Of a stretch of 64,000 nt of DNA, positions 1 to 8,832 are shown piece after piece. Under the pieces are notes generated by a model, which was not told the origin of the DNA, ran no database searches, and saw only the letters and a list, made by a program, of their open reading frames with translations. Position 1 is the first letter of the stretch, and every line of letters begins with the position of its first letter. Position numbers and translations under genes: made by a program. The DNA comes from Prolixibacteraceae bacterium (lineage in GTDB: Bacteria > Bacteroidota > Bacteroidia > Bacteroidales > Prolixibacteraceae), in contig JAIBEZ010000099.1 of assembly GCA_019459485.1 (NCBI GenBank), positions 62,001 to 126,000 on the forward strand, written 5' to 3'.

Positions 1-81
1 AGTAACGTAATCTTGGGTTCGTAAAAATTCAAGAAGCAATTCACCTTCTTTTGTTTTTTCATTGATAACAACAGTTGTCAT
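1..81 (-). CDS. Small hypothetical protein, N-terminal part only
   Basis: Reading the minus strand from an ATG at 81 gives 27 codons (MTTVVINEKTKEGELL...) that run off the window edge, so only the N-terminus is visible. The opening resembles short Bacteroidota proteins that often precede RelE-like toxins, but too little is present to assign a family. It lies 67 nt downstream of the YgjP-type peptidase gene on the same strand. Confidence 0.5.
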   Translation of the reverse strand, partial: MTTVVINEKTKEGELLLEFLRTQDYVT

Positions 82-148
82 ATATTTTTATTTTGCACGA
101 AGTTATAAAATCAAAAGTTAACCTCAAAAAATGGCCTTCCGAAGTGGC

Positions 149-859
149 CTAAAAAGTTTGTGTGCGGTAGTTGTTCATTTCCCTGTCTGCTTTTTTTGAG
201 TTCGGATAACATTTTTCCAGCAACGACCAGAATTTCGCTCCATGATTTTTCTCTACAGTGTGGGCCAGTTCATGCAACAGCACATAATCGATCAAATGTT
301 CAGGTACCCGCATCAAATGTAAGTTTAAATTGATGTTGTTGGCAAACGAACAGCTTCCCCAGCGTGTTTTTGTATTTTTTATACTCACATCCTGATATTT
401 AAATCCATGTTTCTCAGCCAGTTCTTTTAATCGTTTCGGGAGATAAACTTTTGCTTCCCAACGCATTACATCAATCAGTGTCTTTTTTATAAAGTCCTGA
501 ACTTTCGGCTGTTCGTGGTTTACTTTTTCAGGAATAAAAATTTGAATAACCCCGTTGCCTACCCGATTGTAAACCCGGTCGGTATTTCCTTTTGTGATGG
601 CCAGTTGGTGAAACCTGGTTTTAAAACAGCTTTCAGGAGCAAACAAAGTTAAACCAGCTTGCATTTTTGTTTGTTGTTTAATCAGCCAATCCGTTTTTGA
701 TTCAACGAAGCGGATGGCATCACGGTACAGCGCATCTGGAGGCATTGAAACGACAATTTCACCATCAGATTTTACGCTCAGGCGGATTCTTCGGGAGCGT
801 TCATTAATTGTGAACGAAACTGATCCAACTTGTTCAATATTTATGTATTTTGTTGTCAT
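149..859 (-). CDS. YgjP-type (DUF45) zinc metallopeptidase
   Basis: This 236-aa protein matches the YgjP/WLM-like family related to M48 and SprT peptidases. The zinc-binding HELAH motif lies in the C-terminal third, followed by a conserved H-G-x-x-F-W segment typical of the family. No signal peptide is visible, so it should be cytoplasmic. The N-terminal half carries the basic, beta-rich segment usual in this family. Substrates are unknown for most members; some sit beside type I restriction systems, but none is visible here. It is transcribed away from the gene starting at 913. Family assignment is strong and biological role is open. Confidence 0.85.
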   Translation of the reverse strand: MTTKYINIEQVGSVSFTINERSRRIRLSVKSDGEIVVSMPPDALYRDAIRFVESKTDWLIKQQTKMQAGLTLFAPESCFKTRFHQLAITKGNTDRVYNRVGNGVIQIFIPEKVNHEQPKVQDFIKKTLIDVMRWEAKVYLPKRLKELAEKHGFKYQDVSIKNTKTRWGSCSFANNINLNLHLMRVPEHLIDYVLLHELAHTVEKNHGAKFWSLLEKCYPNSKKADREMNNYRTQTF

Positions 860-912
860 TAAATCAAAGTGAATATTTTGCTAAAGTAATCAAACCAAAA
901 AAACTAACTTAT

Positions 913-1620
913 ATGGAACAGAACAAACAATTTGAAGTTTTTGGAACCTTAACAAAAACTGAAACAGTTTTTACAATCGACCAAAAAATCATTCCCGACA
1001 CTTTGGTTTTTGAAGCGCTGAAACCATTCCCCGGTTACTATTCTGATTCTCCAACCGGAGGAGCGAAACCAGTTTATATGTATCTGGCGCTGGAAGAGCA
1101 ATATGAGCTGGAAGATATTTTACGTGCATCGCAAAGGGTTCAACTTGAGTTTGATATTAGTTTCGATGCAGGGAAAGGATTTCTTCAGATTTTTGATACA
1201 AAATACAACATTATGCGTGTCAGGCATCTAAAAGATTACAACTTGCTTGAAAAGCTTCAGCGATCGTTCACTGAAAATGGTATTCGTTTTTTGATGAAGT
1301 CGAAAAAATACAAAGACGAATTGGTGAGAATAAGGATCATCAAATTTTTCTCACTCGAAGAAATTGGTGAAAAGATATACCTCGATAAGCGGGAAAAAAA
1401 ACATGCCTACATTGAAATTCCGAGATATTTGAAATGGGAAGAATTTGAGGCCATCAACAATAAAGTGAAATACAATTGGGTGGAAAGTAAATTTGATGCT
1501 GCAAAGGCTTCGTTTTATTACGAGGGCAAATTACATGAGGTTGTCCGAATTTATTCCGACAAAATCGGACCGGAATACCTTCAGGAATTGAGAAAGTTGT
1601 ATCTGGAGAAAATGAAATAA
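913..1620 (+). CDS. Unrecognised 235-aa protein
   Basis: I do not recognise a family. The open frame extends up to 850 but overlaps the start of the opposite-strand peptidase gene; the ATG at 913, after an A-rich leader, gives a more natural N-terminus (MEQNKQFEVFGTL). The protein is soluble, lysine-rich and without signal peptide or membrane segments. The N-terminal half looks beta-rich; the C-terminal half is charged and helical and ends in a basic tail (LRKLYLEKMK). Only 8 nt separate its stop from the fucosidase gene, so the two may be cotranscribed, but that does not predict a function. Confidence 0.6.
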   Translation: MEQNKQFEVFGTLTKTETVFTIDQKIIPDTLVFEALKPFPGYYSDSPTGGAKPVYMYLALEEQYELEDILRASQRVQLEFDISFDAGKGFLQIFDTKYNIMRVRHLKDYNLLEKLQRSFTENGIRFLMKSKKYKDELVRIRIIKFFSLEEIGEKIYLDKREKKHAYIEIPRYLKWEEFEAINNKVKYNWVESKFDAAKASFYYEGKLHEVVRIYSDKIGPEYLQELRKLYLEKMK

Positions 1621-1628
1621 CCTGGCAG

Positions 1629-2996
1629 ATGAACAAAATAGTAATGATTGCCTTACTGTTTGCGCTATTCCTTCAGGAAGCGAAATCGCAGCAAAAACTT
1701 TTCAAAGAAACAGAAGAACAGAAAAAGGAACGGATGGCCTGGTGGACGAACGATCGGTTCGGAATGTTTATTCACTGGGGATTGTATGCCCTCCCTGCCC
1801 GCCACGAATGGGTGAAAAATCAGGAACGTATTACCGACGAAAATTACCAGAAGTACTTCGATAATTTTAATCCTGATTTGTATAATCCGCGCGAATGGGC
1901 TAAAATGGCCAAAGCTGCCGGTATGAAATATGCCGTGATAACCACCAAACACCATGAAGGTTTCTGTTTGTTCGATTCGAAATTCACCGATTACAAATCA
2001 ACAAAAACTCAGTATGGCAAAGATCTCCTGAAAGAATGGGTGGATGCTTTTCGTGCTGAAGGCTTAAAGATCGGTTTTTATTACAGCCTGATCGACTGGC
2101 ATCATCCCGATTTTACGGTTGACCGTGTGCATCCGCAACGCACCGACGATAAAGCAAAATTGGCTGAATTGAACAAAAACCGCGATATGGGGAAATACCG
2201 CGAATACCTGCACAATCAGGTGCGCGAGTTGTTGACCAACTATGGAAAAGTGGACATGCTCTGGCTCGATTTTTCGTATCCGGGCGAAAATGGCAAAGAC
2301 AACAAAGACTGGGACTCTGAAAAACTCATCAAAATAGTTCGTCAGTTACAGCCTGCAATCTTGGTAAACGACCGCCTCGACCTGAAAGATTACGAAGATG
2401 GCTGGGATTTCACAACTCCTGAACAATACAAAGTTGCCAAATGGCCCGAAGTAAACGGCAAAAAAGTGGCTTGGGAAACATGTCAGACTTTCAGCGGATC
2501 GTGGGGTTACTACCGCGATGAGCATACATGGAAAGACACCAAACAATTGCTCGTTTTGTTGATCGAATCGGTTAGCAAAGGCGGAAATTTACTCCTGAAT
2601 GTTGGCCCGACAGCCCGTGGAACATTTGACGAACGTGCTGAATCGGCGCTGAACTCGATGGGCGAATGGATGAAATTAAACAACCGTTCCATTTATGGTT
2701 GCACGCAGGCTCCCGCTGAGTTTAAGGCTCCTGAAAACAGTTTGCTCACCTACAACCCAAAGACCAACCGTTTGTACATTCACTTGTTGGATTATCCGTT
2801 ACAGAATTTCAATTTGCCCGATTATGCCGGAAAAATCAAATACGCGCAATTCCTGCACGATGCATCCGAAATAAAAATTACAGCCCGCTACGGACATGGT
2901 ATGCAAGAAGGTGAAAACCCAACCGATATTAATTTGAGTTTGCCGGTGACCAAACCAAATGTTGAAATTCCGGTAATAGAATTGATTTTGAAGTAG
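1629..2996 (+). CDS. GH29 alpha-L-fucosidase, secreted
   Basis: This 455-aa protein is a family 29 glycoside hydrolase that releases terminal alpha-L-fucose by a retaining mechanism. Residues 1-20 form a signal peptide ending near the AKSQQ cleavage site, so it is exported, probably to the periplasm. The family signature (R-F-G-M-F-I-H-W-G) follows at about residues 43-51, with TTKHHEGFCLF further on. The nucleophile is expected to be Asp214 in LWLDFS. Length matches the catalytic domain plus a short C-terminal beta-sandwich. It begins 8 nt after the preceding gene. Target could be fucosylated plant, algal or host glycans; the sequence does not say which. Confidence 0.92.
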   Translation: MNKIVMIALLFALFLQEAKSQQKLFKETEEQKKERMAWWTNDRFGMFIHWGLYALPARHEWVKNQERITDENYQKYFDNFNPDLYNPREWAKMAKAAGMKYAVITTKHHEGFCLFDSKFTDYKSTKTQYGKDLLKEWVDAFRAEGLKIGFYYSLIDWHHPDFTVDRVHPQRTDDKAKLAELNKNRDMGKYREYLHNQVRELLTNYGKVDMLWLDFSYPGENGKDNKDWDSEKLIKIVRQLQPAILVNDRLDLKDYEDGWDFTTPEQYKVAKWPEVNGKKVAWETCQTFSGSWGYYRDEHTWKDTKQLLVLLIESVSKGGNLLLNVGPTARGTFDERAESALNSMGEWMKLNNRSIYGCTQAPAEFKAPENSLLTYNPKTNRLYIHLLDYPLQNFNLPDYAGKIKYAQFLHDASEIKITARYGHGMQEGENPTDINLSLPVTKPNVEIPVIELILK

Positions 2997-3004
2997 TTCG
3001 ACTG

Positions 3005-3039
3005 TACTCAGCAGGTGACTCAAAGTCACCTGCTGAGTA
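3005..3039. repeat. 35-nt REP-like palindrome, left of the RAYT gene
   Basis: Two perfect 16-nt arms (TACTCAGCAGGTGACT and its complement) surround a CAA loop. An identical 35-nt copy lies at 3773-3807, so the two bracket the transposase gene. It could also terminate the fucosidase transcript, although no T-run follows. Confidence 0.9.
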
Positions 3040-3083
3040 TTGAAATCATCTGCTGATTATACGAAGGCCACTCTCCAGACTTA

Positions 3084-3686
3084 TCAATACACTAACCCAA
3101 ATTCATTTGCACGGTTTTTATTGATAAGTTTACCGTTTCTTAAACCGGCATAATCTCTGGCTGACGAAAATTCCCATTCTTCCTGTATTTTCACAAATCC
3201 ATCTTTGACCGGATTTGCATGGATATAGTCGAAACATATTTGAGGATATTCCTTTGCCGGATCTGAAATGTTGATGATAGCACCAAAATTTGACTGAAAC
3301 CATGCTGGAGAAATACCTTCCATCTGGGTTAAGCAGTTTGCCTTTGTGCGATTTTGAAATAGGCTTCCGGTTAAATTCTCTTGCTTTTGAATTGCTCTGG
3401 TGTAGGAACGCAAAATAATTGAAATGGAATCATTGAGCGAACGCCTTTTAATGAGCAGGTGACTAAAACTCACCTGTTCGCAAATCTCCACCTCGACATT
3501 ATTGATATTTACCATTAAATGAAAATGACTTGGCATTAAGCACCATGCAAGAATATCAGCATGGGGTAAAATGTTTTTCTTGATTTTGTCAAGAAAAAAC
3601 AGATAATTTTCTCTGTTGAAAAAGATCTTTTGTGAATTGTTGCCACGATTGTAAATGTGGTAAAGATGAGATTGTTCGAATTGCAT
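3084..3686 (-). CDS. REP-associated tyrosine transposase (RAYT, Y1/TnpA_REP family)
   Basis: This 200-aa protein belongs to the HUH single-strand transposases domesticated as RAYTs. It opens with the typical YHIYNRGNN segment, carries the HUH motif as PSHFHLMV, and has the candidate nucleophile Tyr in LRSYTRAIQ, followed by GSLFQNR and the conserved YIHANPVK stretch. These proteins cut and move single-stranded DNA at REP hairpins. The gene is flanked by two identical 35-nt palindromes, the expected RAYT arrangement. A diverged copy of the same palindrome lies inside the coding sequence, between the HUH motif and the Tyr helix, and encodes extra residues (ICEQVSFSHLL). The catalytic residues look intact. 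Confidence 0.9.
   Translation of the reverse strand: MQFEQSHLYHIYNRGNNSQKIFFNRENYLFFLDKIKKNILPHADILAWCLMPSHFHLMVNINNVEVEICEQVSFSHLLIKRRSLNDSISIILRSYTRAIQKQENLTGSLFQNRTKANCLTQMEGISPAWFQSNFGAIINISDPAKEYPQICFDYIHANPVKDGFVKIQEEWEFSSARDYAGLRNGKLINKNRANEFGLVY
3453..3479. repeat. Degenerate REP-like palindrome inside the RAYT gene
   Basis: GAGCAGGTGA and TCACCTGTTC form 10-nt arms with one mismatch. The core GGTGACTAAAACTCACC differs from the flanking REPs at two of 17 positions. It is read in frame within the transposase gene, in the stretch between the HUH motif and the catalytic Tyr helix. Confidence 0.75.
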
Positions 3687-3772
3687 AAATTGGTTTTTGC
3701 TTCAAGTTAAACAAATGTGTTTTATTTTCCAAAACTATTTGCATGATCATCAACTTAGAAGGTGACTTTGAT

Positions 3773-3807
3773 TACTCAGCAGGTGACTCAAAGTCACCTG
3801 CTGAGTA
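3773..3807. repeat. 35-nt REP-like palindrome, right of the RAYT gene
   Basis: This is identical over 35 nt to the element at 3005-3039. A partial copy (GGTGACTTTGA) sits just before it at about 3761-3771, which suggests repeated insertion at this spot. It lies about 75 nt upstream of the GH9 gene. Confidence 0.9.
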
Positions 3808-3883
3808 ACAAATCCCTTTCTTGTTTGTAGATATTACAATAAGAAATATATCTTTATAACCTGAAACTTAAACCAAACCAATC

Positions 3884-6367
3884 ATGAAAAAGAAAGCATT
3901 TCTATTTTTTGCTATCATTTTACTCCTGAATGTTGCCACGAAACTGAATGCACAATCACTTCAAATCAACGAACACGAGTACTTCGAAAAGCCCGGCTTA
4001 AATGTGATGGTGTTTTTCGATATTTATCCGGAAGGACATCAGGGAGCGGTCGGCATTATTCAGAACGGAACACGGGTGGCGACCAACGGCGATTTGCGTT
4101 TGGAGCCAACTCCCGGCCAATGGCAGCCCATTCCAAAGGTTGGCAAGCGCTCGGCTGACCGCACCAAAAACGAAATATCAGTAAAATGTACCTATCCAGA
4201 TTCAAGTATCAACCGCAAAGGTTTTAATCCGGTTGAATACCCCGATTTGTATTTCACTTACAATGTTCGGGTCGTGGGCGAAGGCAATAAATTCCGTATT
4301 CTGGTCGATCTCGATAAACCACTTCCGGAGGGATGGGGAAAGAAAGTCGGGTTCAACTTCGAATTGTTTCCAGCTATTTTATTCGGCAAAAGCTGGTACC
4401 TCGATCAGCAATCGGGTATTTTTCCCACTCAGCCAAACGGTCCCATGGAAAAAGATGTGGATGGCGACTGGCAGGCTTTTCCGATGGCAACTGGCAGGAA
4501 ATTAACCATTGCTCCTGAAACTGCTGCACAAACGATGGTCATCGAAAGCAAAGGTCAGCCGCTGCAATTGCTCGACGGACGTTTTTACCACAACAATGGC
4601 TGGTTCGTGGTTCGTTCGCTGGTTACTCCCGGAAAAACGGTGGGCGCCGTCGAATGGGTAATCGACTGCAACGTGCTGCCCGATTTTCTTTCAAAACCGG
4701 TTGTTCACGTCAGCCAGATTGGTTACCATCCCGATCAGCAAAAAATAGCGGTGATCGAAGTCGATAAAAATGATCCGAAATTGGAGAAAGCCAGTTTGTA
4801 CCGCATTTCGGAAGATGGCGGATTGAAGGAAATCCGTACGGTAGAACCTCCGAAATGGGGAAAATTCCTGCGTTTCAACTATTATCAGTTCGATTTTTCG
4901 GATATCAAAACTCCCGGTATCTATCAGGTAAAATATGCCGGAAATACCACCGAACCTTTCAGGATTAGCCCTACCATTTACGACCGGCATGTGTGGCAGC
5001 CTACGGTTGAATATTTTCTGCCTGTACAGATGTGCCACATGCGCATCAACGAAGGCTACCGCGTTTGGCATGGCCTCTGCCACATGGACGACGCGCTGAT
5101 GGCTCCGGTTGACACCAACCATTTCGACGGATATGTTCAGGGATCTTCAACACTCACCAAATTTAAACCGCTGGATCAGGTTGCAGGACTAAACCGTGGA
5201 GGCTGGCACGATGCCGGTGATTACGATTTGCGGGTTGAATCGCAGGCTGGTGAAGTATGGATTTTGTCGCAGGCTTACGAATTGTTCAGGCCTGAAATTG
5301 ACCAAACCACCGTTGATCAGCACCAAAATCTGGTGGAAATTCATCTGCCTGACGGAAAGAACGATTTGCTTCAGCAGGTTGAACATGGTGTGATTTCCAT
5401 TTTGGCCGGTTACCAAAGCCTTGGCCGTTTGTACCGCGGAATCATTGAAAACAGTTTGCGGCAATATGTTCATTTGGGCGATGCAGCAACGATGACCGAT
5501 AACCGGAAATACAATCCAAACCTGAAAAAAGGCGAAGTGACTGCCCACGAATCGGGTGTTTTGGACGACCGTTTGGTTTTTACAGAAGAAAATCCCGGAC
5601 GCGAACTGGAAGTTGCCAAATCGCTCGCAACTGCGGCGCGTGTTCTAAAAGGTTTTAACGATACGCTTTCCAGCCAGTCGGTTGCTGCTGCCGAAGCGCT
5701 TTACGCTTTGGTGGATGCGAGTAAAAATCAAAGGCTGGCAGGTTCAAAAATAAATGCAGCCGTTGAATTGCTGATCACCACCGGAAATGCGAAATACAAG
5801 CAGGATATTCTGAAATATGCCAATCCTGAAGTGGTGAAAAGGAACGAAGTAATCGGATATATGGGCAGGGTTTTGAAGCAGATCAACAACGCGAACCTCA
5901 CCGGAATGGTGGTAACTGCTGCCAAAAATTACAAAGCCGAAGTTGACAAGGTACAGCTTGAAAATCCCTTTGGCGTGCCTTATCGTCCGCACATTTGGGG
6001 CGATGGCTGGACCATCCAGAGTTTTGGTGTCACCCAGTATTTCCTTCAAAAAGGTTTTCCTGAAATTTACGATTCGAAATACCTGCTGAATGCCCTGAAC
6101 TTTGTATTGGGCAACCATCCGGGCGAAAATACTTCTTCGTTTGTTTCCGGGGTTGGTTCGCGCTCTGTCCTTCAGGCTTATGGCGTAAACCGTGCCGATC
6201 GTTCATTCATTCCCGGTGGTTCTGTTTCCGGAACCGGAATTATCCGTCCCGATTTTCCGGAGCTGAAGGAATGGCCCTACTTCTGGCAGCAAACCGAATA
6301 CGTAATGGGCGGTGGTGCAACCAACTTTATGTTTCTGGTGCTGGCTGCGAAAGAGGTGCTGAAGTAA
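3884..6367 (+). CDS. GH9 glycanase (endoglucanase-type) with N-terminal CelD_N Ig-like domain
   Basis: This 827-aa exported enzyme starts with a signal peptide (residues 1-24, cleaved near LNAQS). After about 250 residues of beta-rich sequence without a clear assignment comes an Ig-like CelD_N domain (about 270-370: QIGYHPDQQKIAVIE), then the GH9 (alpha/alpha)6 barrel. The inverting catalytic base region is intact as GGWHDAGDYD (about 445), the substrate-binding region NHPGENTSSF lies near 745, and a C-terminal acid is likely in the QTEYVMGGG segment. GH9 enzymes hydrolyse beta-glucans such as cellulose. No dockerin, CBM or type IX sorting domain is visible. Its substrate could be a beta-glucan other than cellulose. 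Confidence 0.88.
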   Translation: MKKKAFLFFAIILLLNVATKLNAQSLQINEHEYFEKPGLNVMVFFDIYPEGHQGAVGIIQNGTRVATNGDLRLEPTPGQWQPIPKVGKRSADRTKNEISVKCTYPDSSINRKGFNPVEYPDLYFTYNVRVVGEGNKFRILVDLDKPLPEGWGKKVGFNFELFPAILFGKSWYLDQQSGIFPTQPNGPMEKDVDGDWQAFPMATGRKLTIAPETAAQTMVIESKGQPLQLLDGRFYHNNGWFVVRSLVTPGKTVGAVEWVIDCNVLPDFLSKPVVHVSQIGYHPDQQKIAVIEVDKNDPKLEKASLYRISEDGGLKEIRTVEPPKWGKFLRFNYYQFDFSDIKTPGIYQVKYAGNTTEPFRISPTIYDRHVWQPTVEYFLPVQMCHMRINEGYRVWHGLCHMDDALMAPVDTNHFDGYVQGSSTLTKFKPLDQVAGLNRGGWHDAGDYDLRVESQAGEVWILSQAYELFRPEIDQTTVDQHQNLVEIHLPDGKNDLLQQVEHGVISILAGYQSLGRLYRGIIENSLRQYVHLGDAATMTDNRKYNPNLKKGEVTAHESGVLDDRLVFTEENPGRELEVAKSLATAARVLKGFNDTLSSQSVAAAEALYALVDASKNQRLAGSKINAAVELLITTGNAKYKQDILKYANPEVVKRNEVIGYMGRVLKQINNANLTGMVVTAAKNYKAEVDKVQLENPFGVPYRPHIWGDGWTIQSFGVTQYFLQKGFPEIYDSKYLLNALNFVLGNHPGENTSSFVSGVGSRSVLQAYGVNRADRSFIPGGSVSGTGIIRPDFPELKEWPYFWQQTEYVMGGGATNFMFLVLAAKEVLK

Positions 6368-6427
6368 TAACTTTCTTTTCGTACCAAATAAAAAGTAAAT
6401 TTGCTGCTCACCTTAAGTTAATGTCCC

Positions 6428-8587
6428 TTGAGCAACCTGAAAGATAAATTTATTCCGACGGAAAAAGGGAACAGTCATTCAGCTTCGAATGGCAAAAACG
6501 GAAGCGGAATTATTTCAGGAGTTGGAAAATATTTTCAGGAACGACAAAATCTTGTTTTCGTGGTTGTTCCGCTGATGCTTTTTGTTTTGATGCTTTTCAG
6601 GGTGGCCGAAATTCACTATTATTTCCAGGGATGGTACGATCCTGTTTATGCTTACCTGACAAACGGGCTGACTTTTGCCCTTGGATCGAACGACATCGGG
6701 CACACCGATCATCCCGGCACGCCGCTGCAATTATTTATTGCATTGCTCATTACAATTGTCGGTTGGATTCGTGGCGCAAACGATCTTGCATCCGATGTGC
6801 TGGCCAACCCTGAAACTTACCTCCGGATTGTTACGATCGCATTGATTGCCATAAATTGCACAATGCTTTGGATGCTCGGCCTTTTTGCATATAAAAAACT
6901 GAAAAACAGAAACATGGCGGTTGTATTGCAATTGCTGCCGCTTTTGTCGTTTCAGTTGTTCAATTTCATGGCCGTAATCAATTGCGAATCGGTTATTTCG
7001 CTTTCATCTTTTGCCATTGCAGCCTGTATAATTCTATACGATAGAAGGGAAGAAGGCCGTATGAAGTTTCTGGTCATCATCGCAATCTTATCGGCCCTTT
7101 CGGTGGCAACAAAAATATCAGCTCTTTCCATTTTCATTGTTCCTTTCTTCTTTTTCGAAAAGACAAAATCAAAAACCGTTTACCTTTTGCTGTCGTTGTT
7201 GTTTATCTTTCTTTTCATCTCTCCGGTTATCGGCAAACTTGGAAACTTTACCGGATTTCTCGGCAAACTGGCCACGCACACCGGCCAATATGGTTCGGGC
7301 GAGCAGAAGCTTTTCGATGCGGCAATCTTTTTTCAATCGATGCGGATGATGGTACTGAAAGAATTGCCTTTTACGCTGCACCTTTTGCTTTTGCCGGTTG
7401 GATGGTTCGTGATTGTAAAGCGAAAAATTACCGGATCACTCAAACGATTGTATCTTGGCATCACGGTGGCGACTGTTTTTCAGGTGATTATCGTTGCCCG
7501 ACATTACGGCTTTCATTACCTAATGCCGGTATTTGCCTTGTTTATGCCGCTGCACGGATATTTCTGGCTGCAATTTTTCAGGGAGAAGATTGCAAGCGTT
7601 TCATCCAGAATTGTTTCTCTGATTGTGATATTACTGGTAACAGGCGTTTTTGCACGGTTAATTATCAGGAATAACTTTGATAAAGGAATCACCAATTCGG
7701 TTGAAAAAACTTCTCAAATCGTAAAATCGGAATTGAAAGGAAAGTACATTGTGCTCTCTGATTTCAACAATGGCGCGGCATTTATCGAACCTGCACTGAA
7801 ATTTGGATATAGCTATTCGGGCAATAGCATGAAAAAGCGGTATGCTGAAATACTGGCTTCGGTTTATCCCGAAAATTATCTCTGGAACATCCGTGACGGT
7901 TTTACCAACTGGACCGGTAGTTATCTTTCCACGGATATTTTTTCGATGAACGATCCTATTTACATCTATGCCAATACCGAAAATTGTGAGGTTTCGATGC
8001 AGAAAATTTCAGAAATGATTGATTTCTCTGGGATTTCAGGATTTGTGAGCCTGAAAAACGTGTATCAAAACGAAAAGAGGGGAGAGGTAATTTCACTGGC
8101 TATTGCAGATACAGCGATGATTCGGAAACACAGTCAGCCAACGTTGGTCATTGAAACCTCGATGGAAGAACTGTCCGAAGATGGTGAGTTGATTAAATCT
8201 AGCGTGGAAGAATATTCCTTCAGGGGAGGAAAGCTTCGAACCGACCGGCTTGCACGCAGCGGAAATTCGTCCATCTTGCTCACAGCTGCGAATCAATTCG
8301 GACTCAATGTTTCCATACCGGTTTCGGAGGGTAAACGGTACAAAGTAGAGTTCTGGCAACGAAGTTCCGATCAGAAGCAAACCCTCGTAGTGGCTTCTGC
8401 AAACCAAAGTGATATTTTCTACAAAACATCTTTTCAGGGCGAAAACAATTCAGGAGAATGGACCCGAAGCGAACTAAATTTGTCCCTCCCTGAAAATTAT
8501 CCGGATGCAAACCTTCAATTCTATCTTTGGAGTCCGGCATCCGATTCGGTTTGGGTTGATGATTTTCGGTTGACAGTGTTTGATTAA
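6428..8587 (+). CDS. Polytopic ArnT/PMT-like membrane glycosyltransferase candidate
   Basis: This 719-aa protein has about ten hydrophobic segments between residues 38 and 415. The first periplasmic loop contains a TDHPGTPLQ motif, like the acidic catalytic loop of GT-C enzymes (ArnT, PMT), which move sugars from polyprenyl-phosphate donors. After the membrane part come about 300 soluble residues; the last 140 look like a beta-sandwich carbohydrate-binding fold. The frame opens at a TTG (6428) with no in-frame ATG before the first membrane helix. An ATG at 6421 opens a different, 8-codon frame, so the true start is uncertain and an upstream frameshift is possible. The acceptor is unknown. Confidence 0.6.
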   Translation: MSNLKDKFIPTEKGNSHSASNGKNGSGIISGVGKYFQERQNLVFVVVPLMLFVLMLFRVAEIHYYFQGWYDPVYAYLTNGLTFALGSNDIGHTDHPGTPLQLFIALLITIVGWIRGANDLASDVLANPETYLRIVTIALIAINCTMLWMLGLFAYKKLKNRNMAVVLQLLPLLSFQLFNFMAVINCESVISLSSFAIAACIILYDRREEGRMKFLVIIAILSALSVATKISALSIFIVPFFFFEKTKSKTVYLLLSLLFIFLFISPVIGKLGNFTGFLGKLATHTGQYGSGEQKLFDAAIFFQSMRMMVLKELPFTLHLLLLPVGWFVIVKRKITGSLKRLYLGITVATVFQVIIVARHYGFHYLMPVFALFMPLHGYFWLQFFREKIASVSSRIVSLIVILLVTGVFARLIIRNNFDKGITNSVEKTSQIVKSELKGKYIVLSDFNNGAAFIEPALKFGYSYSGNSMKKRYAEILASVYPENYLWNIRDGFTNWTGSYLSTDIFSMNDPIYIYANTENCEVSMQKISEMIDFSGISGFVSLKNVYQNEKRGEVISLAIADTAMIRKHSQPTLVIETSMEELSEDGELIKSSVEEYSFRGGKLRTDRLARSGNSSILLTAANQFGLNVSIPVSEGKRYKVEFWQRSSDQKQTLVVASANQSDIFYKTSFQGENNSGEWTRSELNLSLPENYPDANLQFYLWSPASDSVWVDDFRLTVFD

Positions 8588-8832
8588 GCTATTTATTCTC
8601 TGAAAATATTCTTGAGTCCACTCTGAAAAAGTCAAAAAAATAAAATGCCACCAAACCTCCAAGACTCCAAATTGCACAAAACTGAAATTCAATGAATTTA
8701 TTTTGGTGAGATTTAGTGATTTCCCCGAGGTTTTCGGGGCAGGCTGTGTTTTGGTGGCAAAAAAATAGTTATCGGAGAGGATCACATTTCAATTTCTATA
8801 TTTTGTATATTGTTGGCAATAAATCATTAGCT

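Noticed and set aside
850-912. N-terminal extension of the 235-aa protein
   Set aside because: It overlaps the opposite-strand peptidase start, and the ATG at 913 has a better leader.
8716-8832. 39-residue extension of GlpD
   Set aside because: It lacks similarity to GlpD and contains a small GC-rich hairpin (about 8723-8739) better explained as intergenic.
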